Notes: generated by a model not told the origin, from the sequence alone. A stretch of 64,000 nt of DNA from Pseudoalteromonas piscicida (GCF_002208135.1 NZ_CP021647.1:561501-625500); one strand, 5' to 3'. Numbered from the stretch's first letter, positions 41,546 to 50,403 are shown. Program-made: numbers and translations.

Positions 41546-43170
41546 TAGGCATTTACCTCGCGTTTTGCTTGGCGACGTGGTGTCACTGGCGCTGCTTTGG
41601 TACTGCCGAGCTTTTTGGCTTGAACCAAGAAACCGAACGCGATACCAATAGCCATCACATCAAAACCAAATAATACCCACTGACCATTAATGAAATAGCT
41701 CACAAGGCTGCCATCAGTGGTTAGCATGTTTACGACAGGCAGTAAGCCCCACACGATTGCATTTACTCTTGCAGATAGCAGCCACGCCAGCCTATCCGAC
41801 TTAAATAGAGCGGCTAGGGTGAATACTCCCCAAGTGACAAAGAACGCTAGAACTTCTTTGTCTGCACGTCCCGCTAATTCCATTGGAAGCAACCGGTTTG
41901 CATAAAAGAACATCGCCGTTGCGGCTGGCAGACCCATAATGGTGCCTAAATTGAGCGACTCCACAAGCCTAAGGCCTACACCCGGCTTGTCATCACCTTT
42001 GAGCTTTTGGCGCAGTCTTTTTGCCCACATAACCGCACCCGTTGCAATCATGGCACATCCTGCTAATCCAGCAACAAAGTATAACCAACGCAAAAGCGGC
42101 TCTGCTAACCGCCCTGTGTGTAGTGCTATCATTCCGCCGTAAAGATTTTCAGCGCCAGAAAGTGTCACATTGTGTGTTTTTAACAACTCTCCTGATGCCG
42201 CGCTGTACATCCAGCTAGGCGGATCATCTTGTATAGCACGTTGCGCATTGGCATAAAGCTTAATCGTTGCGCTTGTATCCCCTGGCGATGAGATCACAAT
42301 GCGGCGAAGCGGTGCGTCACCAGAGTTAGTAAAATAATGATCTAACGCTGTATTTAATGCTAGATCCGTTAGTGGCTGTGCTGTTTCAGGGATCGCAGCA
42401 AGAAATGGGTAGCGTTCAGCTCTAAGCGTTTTTGTATCTTCAAAGCGCTGCTCGGCAGGTTGTGGTAACAACATAAAGATAAGCGTTACTAAGCCAGTAT
42501 AAGTGATCATAATATGAAACGGTAAAGCCACCACTGACGAGAGATTGTGGGCGTCTAGCCAACTTCTCAGCCCCTTCCCGTTTCTAAATTGGAATAGGTC
42601 TTTGAAAATGCGCTTATGGATCACCACGCCAGAGATAAGTGCAATCAGCATAAACAGAGTTGCAAAACAGACAATCCAACGCGCGGTGATTGCGTTCATG
42701 TAATGCAAGTCAAAATGCAGACGGTAAAAAAAGTTACCGCCTCTAGTCTCCCTAAACTCAGGAAGTGCCTCCAGCGTTACTGGGTCAAGATACTCAGAGT
42801 GACGTTTTCCGCGCCTTTCTCCTTCGGCTGGCTTTTCGGAATACATTAATAGCAGGCTTGGGCGACGCTCCGTCGGCATTTCAATACGCCAAGACTCTGC
42901 GTTTGGCGCTATATCTTGAAATCGTTCGATACTCTTTTTGACTGTTTCATTTTGTTGAGTACTATCGTAATGAGGAAGATGGTGCGTTGCAGGTTGCGCC
43001 CACAGACTGATCTCATGTCTGAAAAAGCTCGCAGTACCGGCAAAAAAGATTAAAAACAGCAACCAACAAACGAGTAAACCAACCCAAGTGTGTAGCCAAG
43101 TCATACTACGGAAAAATGACTCTCTCACAGGGAGCCTCCAAAATGCGTCAAAGTACCGTAAAGAATACAA
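41545..43170 (-). CDS. PepSY-associated TM helix domain protein (iron-uptake associated)
   Basis: 541 aa. N-terminal TM (SMTWLHTWVGLLVCWLLFLIFFAGTASFFR) with W-x-H-x-W-x-G, PepSY-like periplasmic parts, then TM helices (WIVCFATLFMLIALISGVVIHKRIFKDLF; SVVALPFHIMITYTGLVTLIFML; LYFVAGLAGCAMIATGAVMWAKRLR; and a C-terminal bundle). Proteins of this kind are thought to be inner-membrane ferric-siderophore reductases (inference from family). Middle gene of the operon. A perfect copy of the dispersed motif at 42325-42343 encodes DHYFTN. Confidence 0.9.
   Translation of the reverse strand: MYSLRYFDAFWRLPVRESFFRSMTWLHTWVGLLVCWLLFLIFFAGTASFFRHEISLWAQPATHHLPHYDSTQQNETVKKSIERFQDIAPNAESWRIEMPTERRPSLLLMYSEKPAEGERRGKRHSEYLDPVTLEALPEFRETRGGNFFYRLHFDLHYMNAITARWIVCFATLFMLIALISGVVIHKRIFKDLFQFRNGKGLRSWLDAHNLSSVVALPFHIMITYTGLVTLIFMLLPQPAEQRFEDTKTLRAERYPFLAAIPETAQPLTDLALNTALDHYFTNSGDAPLRRIVISSPGDTSATIKLYANAQRAIQDDPPSWMYSAASGELLKTHNVTLSGAENLYGGMIALHTGRLAEPLLRWLYFVAGLAGCAMIATGAVMWAKRLRQKLKGDDKPGVGLRLVESLNLGTIMGLPAATAMFFYANRLLPMELAGRADKEVLAFFVTWGVFTLAALFKSDRLAWLLSARVNAIVWGLLPVVNMLTTDGSLVSYFINGQWVLFGFDVMAIGIAFGFLVQAKKLGSTKAAPVTPRRQAKREVNA
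42325..42343 (+). repeat. Perfect 19-nt motif copy inside the PepSY gene
   Basis: GTTAGTAAAATAATGATCT. On the coding strand it encodes DHYFTN, the same frame as the copies in the DUF6942 and DJ-1 genes. Confidence 0.8.
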
Positions 43171-43430
43171 AGTAGTCCGATCATGCCAAGAAATACCTTT
43201 TTAAAAGAGCGGCATCCAAACACCCAAATAAAGACAATGGCGTAAAAGACGATGCCAGTTGTTAATGCATATAACAGCGCATCTAGGCGCGGAGTAGGTA
43301 AAATTAAAGCCAATAAAGATGAAGCTAAAACAGTCACGTAATAGCCGCCGAAAATAGCGATAAAAAAGCGTGCTAGCACTTCAGTTCTATATAAAATAGC
43401 CTTATTATTTGTGTTATCCCGACTAGGCAT
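43125..43430 (-). CDS. DUF3649 domain-containing membrane protein
   Basis: 101 aa with three TM helices (ARFFIAIFGGYYVTVLASSLLALILP, LDALLYALTTGIVFYAIVFIWVFG, FLGMIGLLCILYGTL). The opening R-x-x-x-A-x-x-G-G-Y and R-x-D-A-x-x-x-A-x-x-x-x-F-x-x-Y-x-x-x-x-x-W-x-F are DUF3649 hallmarks. First gene of the operon; it overlaps the PepSY gene by 46 nt. A Fur-like box lies 60 nt upstream. Confidence 0.85.
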   Translation of the reverse strand: MPSRDNTNNKAILYRTEVLARFFIAIFGGYYVTVLASSLLALILPTPRLDALLYALTTGIVFYAIVFIWVFGCRSFKKVFLGMIGLLCILYGTLTHFGGSL

Positions 43431-43489
43431 AGCACCCCTTCAAAAGACAGCAAACGTAATAGAATATTATCCAATAATTTGCATCTAAA

Positions 43490-43504
43490 TGATAGTGATT
43501 CGCA
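43490..43504 (-). promoter_or_regulatory. Candidate Fur box
   Basis: On the minus strand TGCGAATCACTATCA matches the 7-1-7 Fur consensus TGATAATnATTATCA at 11 of 14 defined positions. It lies 60 nt upstream of the DUF3649-PepSY-DUF3325 operon, whose genes typically belong to iron acquisition. Confidence 0.55.
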
Positions 43505-43631
43505 CTTGTTTTAAGTTGAGTGGAGTCGGTTTAACGACTAAGCACTTTAAGTTCTGTTGGTTAAATGGGGTTTTGAATGTGGCTATGCCATAATGACCCT
43601 CGGTGTCGTTGGGCAAAATAAGTAAGGGAAG

Positions 43632-44198
43632 ATGGATATTTTTGAACGTGTTAGGCAGTGCAAGCTTTGCGATAAAGCGCTTCCCATGGAGGCAAAACCT
43701 ATCATTCAAGGCAGTTATAGGGCTAAAGTCTTAATTATAGGTCAAGCGCCGGGTTTAAAAGCACATCAAACCTGCCAGCCGTTTAATGACCCAAGTGGAG
43801 AAAGATTGCGAGACTGGCTGGGTGTAAGTCGAATACAGTTTTATAACCCTGAACTATTTGCCATTATGCCAATGGCGTTTTGTTACCCTGGTAAAGGGAA
43901 ATCTGGAGATTTACCACCACCTAAAATCTGCGCGCCAACGTGGCATTCTCAGGTGCTAGCTACACTCAGCCACGTATCGCTGACACTACTTATTGGGCAA
44001 TACGCGCAAAAATGCTACTTAACGCAATATTCATCAGTAACTGAGATGGTAAAAAATGCTGACTTTTCCAGTCAAAGTCATTTGCCATTACCTCATCCAA
44101 GCCCTCGTAATCAGATCTGGTTAAAAAAGCACGATTGGTTTGAAAAAGACGTAGTACCGCAGTTAAAGACAAGAGTTTCAGCTGCGCTATCATCTTGA
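43632..44198 (+). CDS. Uracil-DNA glycosylase family protein
   Basis: 188 aa. CKLCDKALPMEAKPIIQGSYRAKVLIIGQAPGLKAH (motif GQAPG) and a C-terminal HPSPRN motif belong to the UDG superfamily; the middle NPELFAIMPMAFCYPGKGKSGDLPPP fits the 'uracil-DNA glycosylase family' group rather than classic Ung. The Cys pair near the N-terminus (CKLC) resembles, but does not complete, the four-Cys Fe-S site of families 4 and 5. Base-excision activity is not proven. RBS: AAGGGAAG before ATG. Confidence 0.88.
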   Translation: MDIFERVRQCKLCDKALPMEAKPIIQGSYRAKVLIIGQAPGLKAHQTCQPFNDPSGERLRDWLGVSRIQFYNPELFAIMPMAFCYPGKGKSGDLPPPKICAPTWHSQVLATLSHVSLTLLIGQYAQKCYLTQYSSVTEMVKNADFSSQSHLPLPHPSPRNQIWLKKHDWFEKDVVPQLKTRVSAALSS

Positions 44199-44397
44199 GA
44201 ATGCATTAATTAAATTTTCACTTAATGCTTTAGACTTAGGTTTAAAATCAAAGGCAATCTGATAGGTTTAAAACTAAGGAATAAAGGTCATATCAGCCAA
44301 TATTTATCACCATTTAGTTGCGTAATTACGAGTATTACCTCATACTCCAGCCTGTTTACATAACAAACACTTTTTAACATTTTCAAAGGACTTGATA

Positions 44398-44754
44398 ATG
44401 ATATACAAAACTACCGGTTGGGCTGCGGTACTCCTTTCTCTCGTCGCATTTTATCCAAGTATGCAACCTGGTGCGTTTTCCGTTATAGGCTTCTACTTAT
44501 GCCTGTTTTCCCTCATTATCGCAGCATTTGCGAGCCATATGGATAAACCGATTTATTTTCGCAGCGTGATCACACTGTCTCTTGTTAACATCTTATTAGT
44601 GAATGATGGTACTCGTGCAAGCCTTTGGTTTGGCCAAAGCGACTGGGTGTATATCGGCTCTATGTACGGTATCTTTTTAGTCGTGGTGAGTATTTGTGGC
44701 TTTCTAGTGAGCCGAAACTTATTGATATCAACCTTAGAAGGTAAGATTGAGTGA
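44398..44754 (+). CDS. Small four-TM membrane protein (118 aa)
   Basis: ATG at 44398 has AAGGA 8 nt upstream; the TTG two codons earlier is less likely. Four hydrophobic helices: GWAAVLLSLVAFYPSM, FSVIGFYLCLFSLIIAAFA, SVITLSLVNILLVN and VYIGSMYGIFLVVVSICGFLV. Inner-membrane protein, no family recognised. Confidence 0.65.
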   Translation: MIYKTTGWAAVLLSLVAFYPSMQPGAFSVIGFYLCLFSLIIAAFASHMDKPIYFRSVITLSLVNILLVNDGTRASLWFGQSDWVYIGSMYGIFLVVVSICGFLVSRNLLISTLEGKIE

Positions 44755-44784
44755 AAAAAGTACACAAGCCAGAGCTCGTGTACT
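44754..44784 (-). terminator. Rho-independent terminator
   Basis: An 11-bp stem with one wobble pair (44759-44769 with 44774-44784), T6 on the minus strand. It would end the decayed quinone reductase gene. Confidence 0.75.
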
Positions 44785-44804
44785 ACGTCAGCGGTGAAAT
44801 ATGC

Positions 44805-45209
44805 TTAATTTGCTGCTAGCGAATGGGTCACCGTTGTGGTCGGGCGACCAATCAACCGACTGAGTGCATTACTCTGGATCGCAAAAAATTCTTTTTGCGC
44901 TTGTGCCTCAGCGTCAACCAATAATGCGGCAAAAGCTGTTGGCACACCTAGAGCAACCAAGTAGATCATATACGCTTCGTCAGATACAAACTTTGCTTTT
45001 ACTTCAACTTGCGTGTGCTTTGACACCGCTTGTGCCAAACCTTCAATTGTAAATGTATTATCGCCAGCCAGCTCATAAACCGAGTTGTTATGGCCTGAGC
45101 TACTTAATACGGTTGCAGCAGCCAGCGCGTAGTCTGTACGAGCAGCACCGTTGATCTGAACTTGTGGCGCGATTGAGGTAATAGCATGAACCGCTGTAAA
45201 TACAAGGCA
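44805..45209 (-). pseudogene. 5'-truncated NmrA/SDR family NAD(P)H:quinone oxidoreductase (QorB-like)
   Basis: Only the C-terminal part of the protein remains: INGAARTDYALAAATVL, NSVYELAGDNTFTIEGLAQAVSKHT, AYMIYLVALGVPTAFAALLVDAEA, LSRLIGRPTTTVTHSL. These match the last half of QorB-like atypical short-chain reductases. The frame is closed by TAG at 45210-45212, and the NAD-binding N-terminus (G-x-x-G-x-x-G) is missing. The neighbour at 45220 on the other strand is a LysR gene lacking its DNA-binding part. In intact genomes such pairs are divergent, so one deletion removed both 5' ends. Confidence 0.85.
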
Positions 45210-45219
45210 CTAAATCAGT

Positions 45220-45634
45220 GTGGTTTTCGTTATACCATCCATTTCTCAGCATGCTATTTTGGATGATGTTGAGGTATTGCTCGATAACAAAGAGCCTCAT
45301 GGTATGGTCTCAATAACCATGACACACGACACCGCACATAAATTTTTGTTACCAACACAGCCTGAGCTCACGGCGCGATATCCGAAGATCCAATTAAATA
45401 TCATCGTTGATGATGACAAGCGCGATATTATTAACGACCAAATAGATCTCGCCATCAGGGTTGGCTTTCCTAAAGACAGCGCACTGGTTGCAAGGCAATT
45501 ACATCAAGAATGTTTTAAGCTCTATGCAAGTCCTAAACTGATAGCACTCCATGGTTTATCCATCACGTAAACAAATTCCATCTAGGACACGGGCTGTTAT
45601 TGACTATCTATTGGAAGCGAACTTATTTGGATAG
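45220..45634 (+). pseudogene. LysR family regulator remnant (no HTH, internal deletion)
   Basis: The segment LDDVEVLLDNKEPHGMVSITMTHDTAHKFLLP...IDLAIRVGFPKDSALVARQLHQECFKLYASPKLIALHG is the start of a LysR effector domain. The HTH and its start codon are missing. After HGL the frame stops, but 25 codons in the next frame (45557-45634) read YPSRKQIPSRTRAVIDYLLE and end LFG-stop, the typical LysR C-terminus. So the C-terminal half of the effector domain was also lost by an internal deletion with frameshift. Not functional as a regulator. Confidence 0.88.
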
Positions 45635-45845
45635 GTTTTGCTCTTTTTAATAGAATGATATGTGATATTTTTACTTATTTGGTTATTTTAAAGCGAACGT
45701 ATACTTTCTTTCAACGGCTCATCACCTAGAGCGAATCCAGTCTTGATTTGGTCGAGTAGGGTTATCAGTCATTTTTATATTGGCTGCGATAAAATTCAGT
45801 ATTGATAGTAAGTGAAATGATGGTAGGTAATAACTTACTGATAAA
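45635..45845. other. Intergenic region after the LysR remnant
   Basis: No coding frame with RBS and no recognisable peptide. AT-rich; precedes the terminator of the ABC-2 exporter genes. Confidence 0.4.
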
Positions 45846-45875
45846 AATAAAGCGCACAGGGTTGGGACTGTGCGC
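45846..45875 (-). terminator. Rho-independent terminator
   Basis: GCGCACAG (45852-45859) pairs with CTGTGCGC (45868-45875); on the minus strand it is followed by a T-rich stretch. It ends the ABC-2 exporter operon. Confidence 0.8.
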
Positions 45876-45903
45876 TTGTGGTTGTGGTGCTATACCAACT
45901 GTA

Positions 45904-46629
45904 TTAAGCCTTCTTAAATTTAATTTGCGCGACAAAGAATAATGCAAGCGTTTGTGTAATTAGGACGGCCACATGGAGGTAAATTGGAAAGCCCAAGGTG
46001 GCATCAATGGTCGAAAGCGCCAACTGGGAAATATGGAAAGTTGGCAACAGCCAAGCAAACCATTGCATTGCTTCAGGAAATAGCGTGATAGGTAGCCACA
46101 GGCCAGAAAGCAATGAGAGTGGTAGGTAAACTAAATTAACCACTGCAGGTGCCGCTTTTGCAGACACTGACAGCCCAACTAACAGCCCTAACATACACAA
46201 AGGCAAGGTGCCGAGCAGGGCAATTGCAATCACGAGTAACCATTGACCTAAGCTTAAAGATACGCCGGAAAATAATGCCAGCAAGCTCATTAGACAGGCT
46301 ACGAGCAATGAAAAAGCCGTCGCACTCACACATTTTGCGAGCAAATACTGATAGGGAGAAACGGGAGAGAGCTGCTTGAGTATCAGCCAACCATTTTGTT
46401 TTTCAAGGGCGACGTTAACGCCAAAGGAAAATAGCGCAGGCCCTATCATGCCAAATATCAGATAATTGATATACATATAGTTATGGGAGTCATGATGACT
46501 GAACAACACGCCGAAGAAAAGATAAAACAAGCAAGGAAATAGCGTTGCTGGGATCACAAACCCCTTACTTCTAAATGTGCTCAAGAGTTCAGTTTTGCTT
46601 TCAAGTATAAAAGATGCAGTGTTTATCAT
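45904..46629 (-). CDS. ABC-2 type transporter permease
   Basis: 241 aa with six TM helices: FVIPATLFPCLFYLFFGVLF, YLIFGMIGPALFSFGVNVA, ATAFSLLVACLMSLLALFSGVSL, WLLVIAIALLGTLPLCMLGLLVGL, AAPAVVNLVYLPLSLLSGLWLPITLFPEAM (the ABC-2 signature region) and a last helix near the end. Inner-membrane channel subunit of an exporter. The ATPase gene ends 2 nt before its start. Substrate unknown; the tandem occurs in drug or lantibiotic-type exporters. Confidence 0.88.
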   Translation of the reverse strand: MINTASFILESKTELLSTFRSKGFVIPATLFPCLFYLFFGVLFSHHDSHNYMYINYLIFGMIGPALFSFGVNVALEKQNGWLILKQLSPVSPYQYLLAKCVSATAFSLLVACLMSLLALFSGVSLSLGQWLLVIAIALLGTLPLCMLGLLVGLSVSAKAAPAVVNLVYLPLSLLSGLWLPITLFPEAMQWFAWLLPTFHISQLALSTIDATLGFPIYLHVAVLITQTLALFFVAQIKFKKA

Positions 46630-46631
46630 GG

Positions 46632-47519
46632 CTAAGCGCTCCTAACATTCATCAGGGATAAATAAGCTTCTTCGAGGCTCATTGGGGCTACATATAAATT
46701 GCGGATAGAAAATTTCTCTAATAACTGCTTCAAAATATGGTTTGGCTCGTCCGTCAAGATAGTGAACTGATCGCCTTTAACATTCAGGTCTATCATGGGA
46801 AGTGCGTTAACCAGTGCAGCTGCAGACAGGTTGCTGGTGAACTTGATTTGTGAGCGACGATAGGTGTTGGCAAGCTCAGGTATGTCGTTAAGCTTGGTAC
46901 ATTTTCCTTCTTTTAAAACTAACAATTCATCTGCTAATGCTTCTGCCTCGTGAAGATAATGTGTAGTAAGGAGTACCGTTTTATTTTGTTGTTTTAACGT
47001 GCGTATGGCCTGCCACAATTGCTGTCTTGACTCTACATCCATACCAACACTGGGTTCATCCAAAAAAACAATATCGGGGTTGCCTGCTAGCGCAATTGCC
47101 ATAAACAGTCGTTGCTTCTGGCCTCCAGATAACGTATCAAAGGTTTGTTCTAAAAATGGTGCTAATTGGCAGAGTGAAATTAACTTCTCCAATGGAATTG
47201 GGGTTTGATGGTAACTTGCAAATAACGCCAGAAACTCTCTCACTTTGGTTTGCAGAGGTAGCCCGCCTAACTGCATCATGGCACCCACGCGCTGGCGGCA
47301 AAAGTCAGACTCTGGCTGATGGCCAAGAACGGAAACTCGTCCTGAAGTGGGTCTTAGTCTGCCAAGCATTATATTGATCAGGGTGGTTTTTCCTGCGCCA
47401 TTTGGACCAAGAATGGAATATATCTTACCCTGTTCAAGCGTAAGATTTAGGTCTGCTAATATTGGCTTAGTATTGTTGTATGCAAAACTGATATTTGATA
47501 ACTCAATGGCGTTGCTCAA
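46632..47519 (-). CDS. ABC-2 type transporter ATP-binding protein
   Basis: 295 aa. Walker A LGPNGAGKTTLIN, Q-loop MMQLGGLPLQ, signature LSGGQKQRLFMAIAL, Walker B IVFLDEPSVGMD, H-loop LLTTHYLHEAEALAD, and a C-terminal extension (residues 215-295) as in DRA-type (CcmA-like) exporters. Pairs with the permease directly downstream. No sensor kinase or resistance gene adjoins to indicate the substrate. Confidence 0.93.
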   Translation of the reverse strand: MSNAIELSNISFAYNNTKPILADLNLTLEQGKIYSILGPNGAGKTTLINIMLGRLRPTSGRVSVLGHQPESDFCRQRVGAMMQLGGLPLQTKVREFLALFASYHQTPIPLEKLISLCQLAPFLEQTFDTLSGGQKQRLFMAIALAGNPDIVFLDEPSVGMDVESRQQLWQAIRTLKQQNKTVLLTTHYLHEAEALADELLVLKEGKCTKLNDIPELANTYRRSQIKFTSNLSAAALVNALPMIDLNVKGDQFTILTDEPNHILKQLLEKFSIRNLYVAPMSLEEAYLSLMNVRSA

Positions 47520-47630
47520 GGTCTTCGCTCCTACTGAACTGTACGAGTTGCAGTATGCGCGGCTTTAAGGTGAAGCGTGAGTGAGGGTTGTCAGGAAATA
47601 AAATGACAAATGTCAGGACTTGAAAAGATA

Positions 47631-47658
47631 ACTCACAGGTGTAGCAACACCTGTGAGT
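47631..47658 (-). terminator. Rho-independent terminator
   Basis: 12-bp perfect stem ACTCACAGGTGT/ACACCTGTGAGT (47631-47642, 47647-47658), 4-nt loop, T-rich on the minus side. It ends the DUF2141 gene. Confidence 0.85.
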
Positions 47659-47667
47659 ATTCAAGCA

Positions 47668-48177
47668 TTACAGCCCTGTCATTTTCGATAAATGCGTAGA
47701 GAGGGCAAGTTGGATCTTAGTGTCAGGGGCCTTTACAGTAAACAAAGCCTCTTCAAAATCGCCTTTTGAAAAGCTATCGTGAATGTTATTCGACAGTGCG
47801 TAAGGCTCACTTGGCATGCCGGTAAATGGGAAGATCATTCTATCCATGCCACCATCACCATCTTCGTCATGAATTACGTGGATCGCATACTGTCCCGCAG
47901 GCACGCCTTCAAAAGTGACCGTAGTGGTAGGAGTTTGCGGTGTGACAATCAGCTTGCGAAAAAAGTGAGCGTCAGGATCATTCACATTTTTATCGCTGTG
48001 GTAGTCCGCGCTGTTGTCAAATAACAGTACTAACATTTGACCGTCGGTATTGGTCACATCTGTGATCTCAACCGTAAGATTCGTTGGGGGACCTGCAACC
48101 GTATTTACGCTTACCGGACTTGTTGAACTACACGCCGCAAGTAGTGCCAGCGCAAACAATAAACTTAGGGACCTCAT
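47668..48177 (-). CDS. DUF2141 domain-containing lipoprotein
   Basis: 169 aa with a lipoprotein signal (SLSLLFALALLAACSS, Cys16). DUF2141 features: NLTVEITDVTNTDGQMLVLLF, VTFEGVPAGQYAIHVIHDEDGDGGMDRMIF and MPSEPYALSNNIHDSF. The HDEDGDG loop could bind calcium. Beta-sandwich protein of unknown role at the outer membrane or periplasm. Confidence 0.88.
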   Translation of the reverse strand: MRSLSLLFALALLAACSSTSPVSVNTVAGPPTNLTVEITDVTNTDGQMLVLLFDNSADYHSDKNVNDPDAHFFRKLIVTPQTPTTTVTFEGVPAGQYAIHVIHDEDGDGGMDRMIFPFTGMPSEPYALSNNIHDSFSKGDFEEALFTVKAPDTKIQLALSTHLSKMTGL

Positions 48178-48322
48178 CCTTTGCTCCTATTAAGGGTTAG
48201 TTTGTAGCTCCACAAGCTTGTCAGATAATTGTGTAAATACTGTTAAAAATTGTTAGATGCAGGAAATAATAAAGACTATTCTGACCAGTGTGACTAAGCA
48301 CTGTAATAGAACGGAATAATCA

Positions 48323-48337
48323 TTCGATTTAATCGAA
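48323..48337. promoter_or_regulatory. LysR-type box upstream of pirin gene
   Basis: TTCGAT-TTA-ATCGAA, a 15-bp palindrome of the T-N11-A kind, 110 nt upstream of the pirin start. The related E. coli genes yhaK/yqjG are linked to the LysR-type gene yhaJ, so a LysR-type activator is a reasonable guess; no such gene is adjacent here. Confidence 0.5.
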
Positions 48338-48447
48338 CGAAATGGACAAGTTTGACTAATTTTATTCTCGCATAGGTTTGGTAGGCTATCCATTAAATAA
48401 TTGAGCTGAACTTATTATCCCAAGTTCAAGCTAAACCGAGAGGCATT

Positions 48448-49275
48448 ATGAAAATTATTCGAATTAACAAAGCACAGGCAACACAAGATGGTGCTGGCGT
48501 AAATATTAACCGCATCGCTGGATTTGACGGCAAGAGTTTAGATCCTTATCTCATGATTGATGAATTGAAATCAGATAATCGCAGTGACTTTATGGCTGGC
48601 TTCCCGCCGCACCCACACCGAGGCATTGAAACCTTTACCTATATTCGTAAAGGCGGCTTTGAGCATAGAGATCAAATGGGTAATGTCAAAGCCATTCGCA
48701 GCGGTGATGTGCAGTGGATGAGTACCGGGCGTGGTGTAGTGCATTCAGAAATGCCGCTTAGCGACGCCGAGGGCATGCATGGCTTTCAAATTTGGTTAAA
48801 TATGCCAGCAAAAGACAAAATGCGTGCGCCTAGATATCAAGATACAACCGAGCATCCTGCGCCACAAATAGTGATAGGAAAGGTCGGTTATTTCAAGGCA
48901 TTGGCTGGCACGTGGCAAGTGGCAGGCGAAGTACTTACATCGTCATTACAGTCACTTGCGGGCGAGGGCGCACTTGCAGATGTGACTTTAACTGCGGGAA
49001 GTCGATTGCATCTTGAACTGGAGCAGTTTGGCAAGGTGATGATCTACATTCATTCGGGCCGGCTTGAAAACTATGGGGAGCAAACGTTGCTTGAGCTTGA
49101 CCCAAGCCAAGACCTTGATCTCTTAGCGACGGATGATGTCGGCTTTTTGGTCCTTGCAGGGCAGCCAATTAATGAAAAAATAGCGCATATGGGGCCATTT
49201 GTGATGAATACTCAAGAGGAGCTTCATCAAGCGGTAAGAGATTATCAACAAGGCCGCTTCGGCGATATTGTATAG
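48448..49275 (+). CDS. Pirin family protein (YhaK/YhhW-like)
   Basis: 275 aa, bicupin. The N-terminal cupin has the metal site H-x-H...E...H (PPHPHRGIETFTYIRKGGFEH, then VQWMSTGRGVVHSE); DGAGVNINRIAG and DPYLMIDELKS are typical openings. Pirins bind Fe and some act as quercetin dioxygenases; others act as redox sensors. It is followed 9 nt later by glutathionyl-hydroquinone reductase, so the operon probably handles quinone-type electrophiles. Confidence 0.93.
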   Translation: MKIIRINKAQATQDGAGVNINRIAGFDGKSLDPYLMIDELKSDNRSDFMAGFPPHPHRGIETFTYIRKGGFEHRDQMGNVKAIRSGDVQWMSTGRGVVHSEMPLSDAEGMHGFQIWLNMPAKDKMRAPRYQDTTEHPAPQIVIGKVGYFKALAGTWQVAGEVLTSSLQSLAGEGALADVTLTAGSRLHLELEQFGKVMIYIHSGRLENYGEQTLLELDPSQDLDLLATDDVGFLVLAGQPINEKIAHMGPFVMNTQEELHQAVRDYQQGRFGDIV

Positions 49276-49284
49276 GGGGTTTAC

Positions 49285-50268
49285 ATGGGGTTATTAATAG
49301 ATGGTCAATGGCACGATAAGTGGTATGACACAAAAAGCAGCCAAGGCAAATTTGAGCGTGAGTCTGCAAAATTAAGAAACTGGGTAACAGAAGACGGCAG
49401 TGCGGGGCCAACGGGTAAAGCGGGTTTTAAAGCCGAGTCCGGACGCTATCATTTATATGTTTCCCTTGCATGTCCTTGGGCACATAGAACGCTCATTTTC
49501 CGAAAGCTCAAACAATTGGAGGCGCATATCGACGTGTCGATAGTTGACCCGGATATGTTAGATCAAGGTTGGCGCTTTACAAGTCAGCGTCCAGAAGTCG
49601 GTGATGGCCTGTATCAGCTAAGCTTTATGCATCAGCTGTATACTAAAAACGACCCAAGTTATTCGGGCCGAGTTACGGTCCCCGTCCTTTGGGATAAACA
49701 AACGGAGCAAATCGTTAGCAACGAATCGAGTGAAATCATTCGTATGTTTAATAGTGCGTTTAACCAGGTAACGGGAAACGAGACTGACTATTATCCAGAG
49801 GTACTACAGCATGAAATCGATGAAATAAACGAATTTGTTTATCACAATATTAACAATGGCGTATATAAGGCCGGATTTGCGACAACGCAAGATGCTTATC
49901 ATAGTGCGGTAACCGCGTTATTTAAAGCGTTGGATAAGCTCGAAACCAGACTGGCTGCGCAACGTTATCTTGTGAAAGGACAATTAACGGAAGCCGACTG
50001 GCGATTATTTACGACTCTCATCCGTTTCGACAGCGTGTATCATGGCCACTTTAAGTGCAACATTAAGCAAATCGAAGATTACCGCAATATTTCTGCGTAT
50101 GTGCGTGACTTATATCAACATCAAGGTATTGCAGATACGGTTGATTTTTATCACATTAAAAGGCACTACTACTTTAGCCATACGATGATCAATCCCACCC
50201 AAGTCGTACCAGAAGGGCCAAGCATTGACTATCAGCGTTTTCATAACCGGAGCGGCATCACGTTATAA
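49285..50268 (+). CDS. yqjG: Glutathionyl-hydroquinone reductase (Xi-class GST, YqjG-like)
   Basis: 327 aa. Catalytic Cys63 in ACPWAHRTLIFRKLK, preceded by ESGRYHLYVSLACPW, with SNESSEIIRMFNSAF and EADWRLFTTLIRFDSVYHGHFKCN, all diagnostic of Xi-class GSTs. They reduce glutathionyl-hydroquinones. Forms an operon with the pirin gene, repeating the E. coli association of YqjG with the pirin-like YhaK. Confidence 0.94.
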   Translation: MGLLIDGQWHDKWYDTKSSQGKFERESAKLRNWVTEDGSAGPTGKAGFKAESGRYHLYVSLACPWAHRTLIFRKLKQLEAHIDVSIVDPDMLDQGWRFTSQRPEVGDGLYQLSFMHQLYTKNDPSYSGRVTVPVLWDKQTEQIVSNESSEIIRMFNSAFNQVTGNETDYYPEVLQHEIDEINEFVYHNINNGVYKAGFATTQDAYHSAVTALFKALDKLETRLAAQRYLVKGQLTEADWRLFTTLIRFDSVYHGHFKCNIKQIEDYRNISAYVRDLYQHQGIADTVDFYHIKRHYYFSHTMINPTQVVPEGPSIDYQRFHNRSGITL

Positions 50269-50403
50269 GTAACCTAACTTCTTATCCTGAGTTCAGGTTA
50301 AGTAATCTTTGTCTTTGTCTTTGTTTCTATTTGGACTAGATTTAATAATGCGTTTGCTGGTAGTTGTCATTTGTACTTAAGTGCAAACGCATTTTAGGTC
50401 TTT

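Noticed and set aside
45100..45300. 66-codon minus-strand frame across the QorB/LysR junction
   Set aside because: It is in a different frame from both remnants and matches nothing recognisable.
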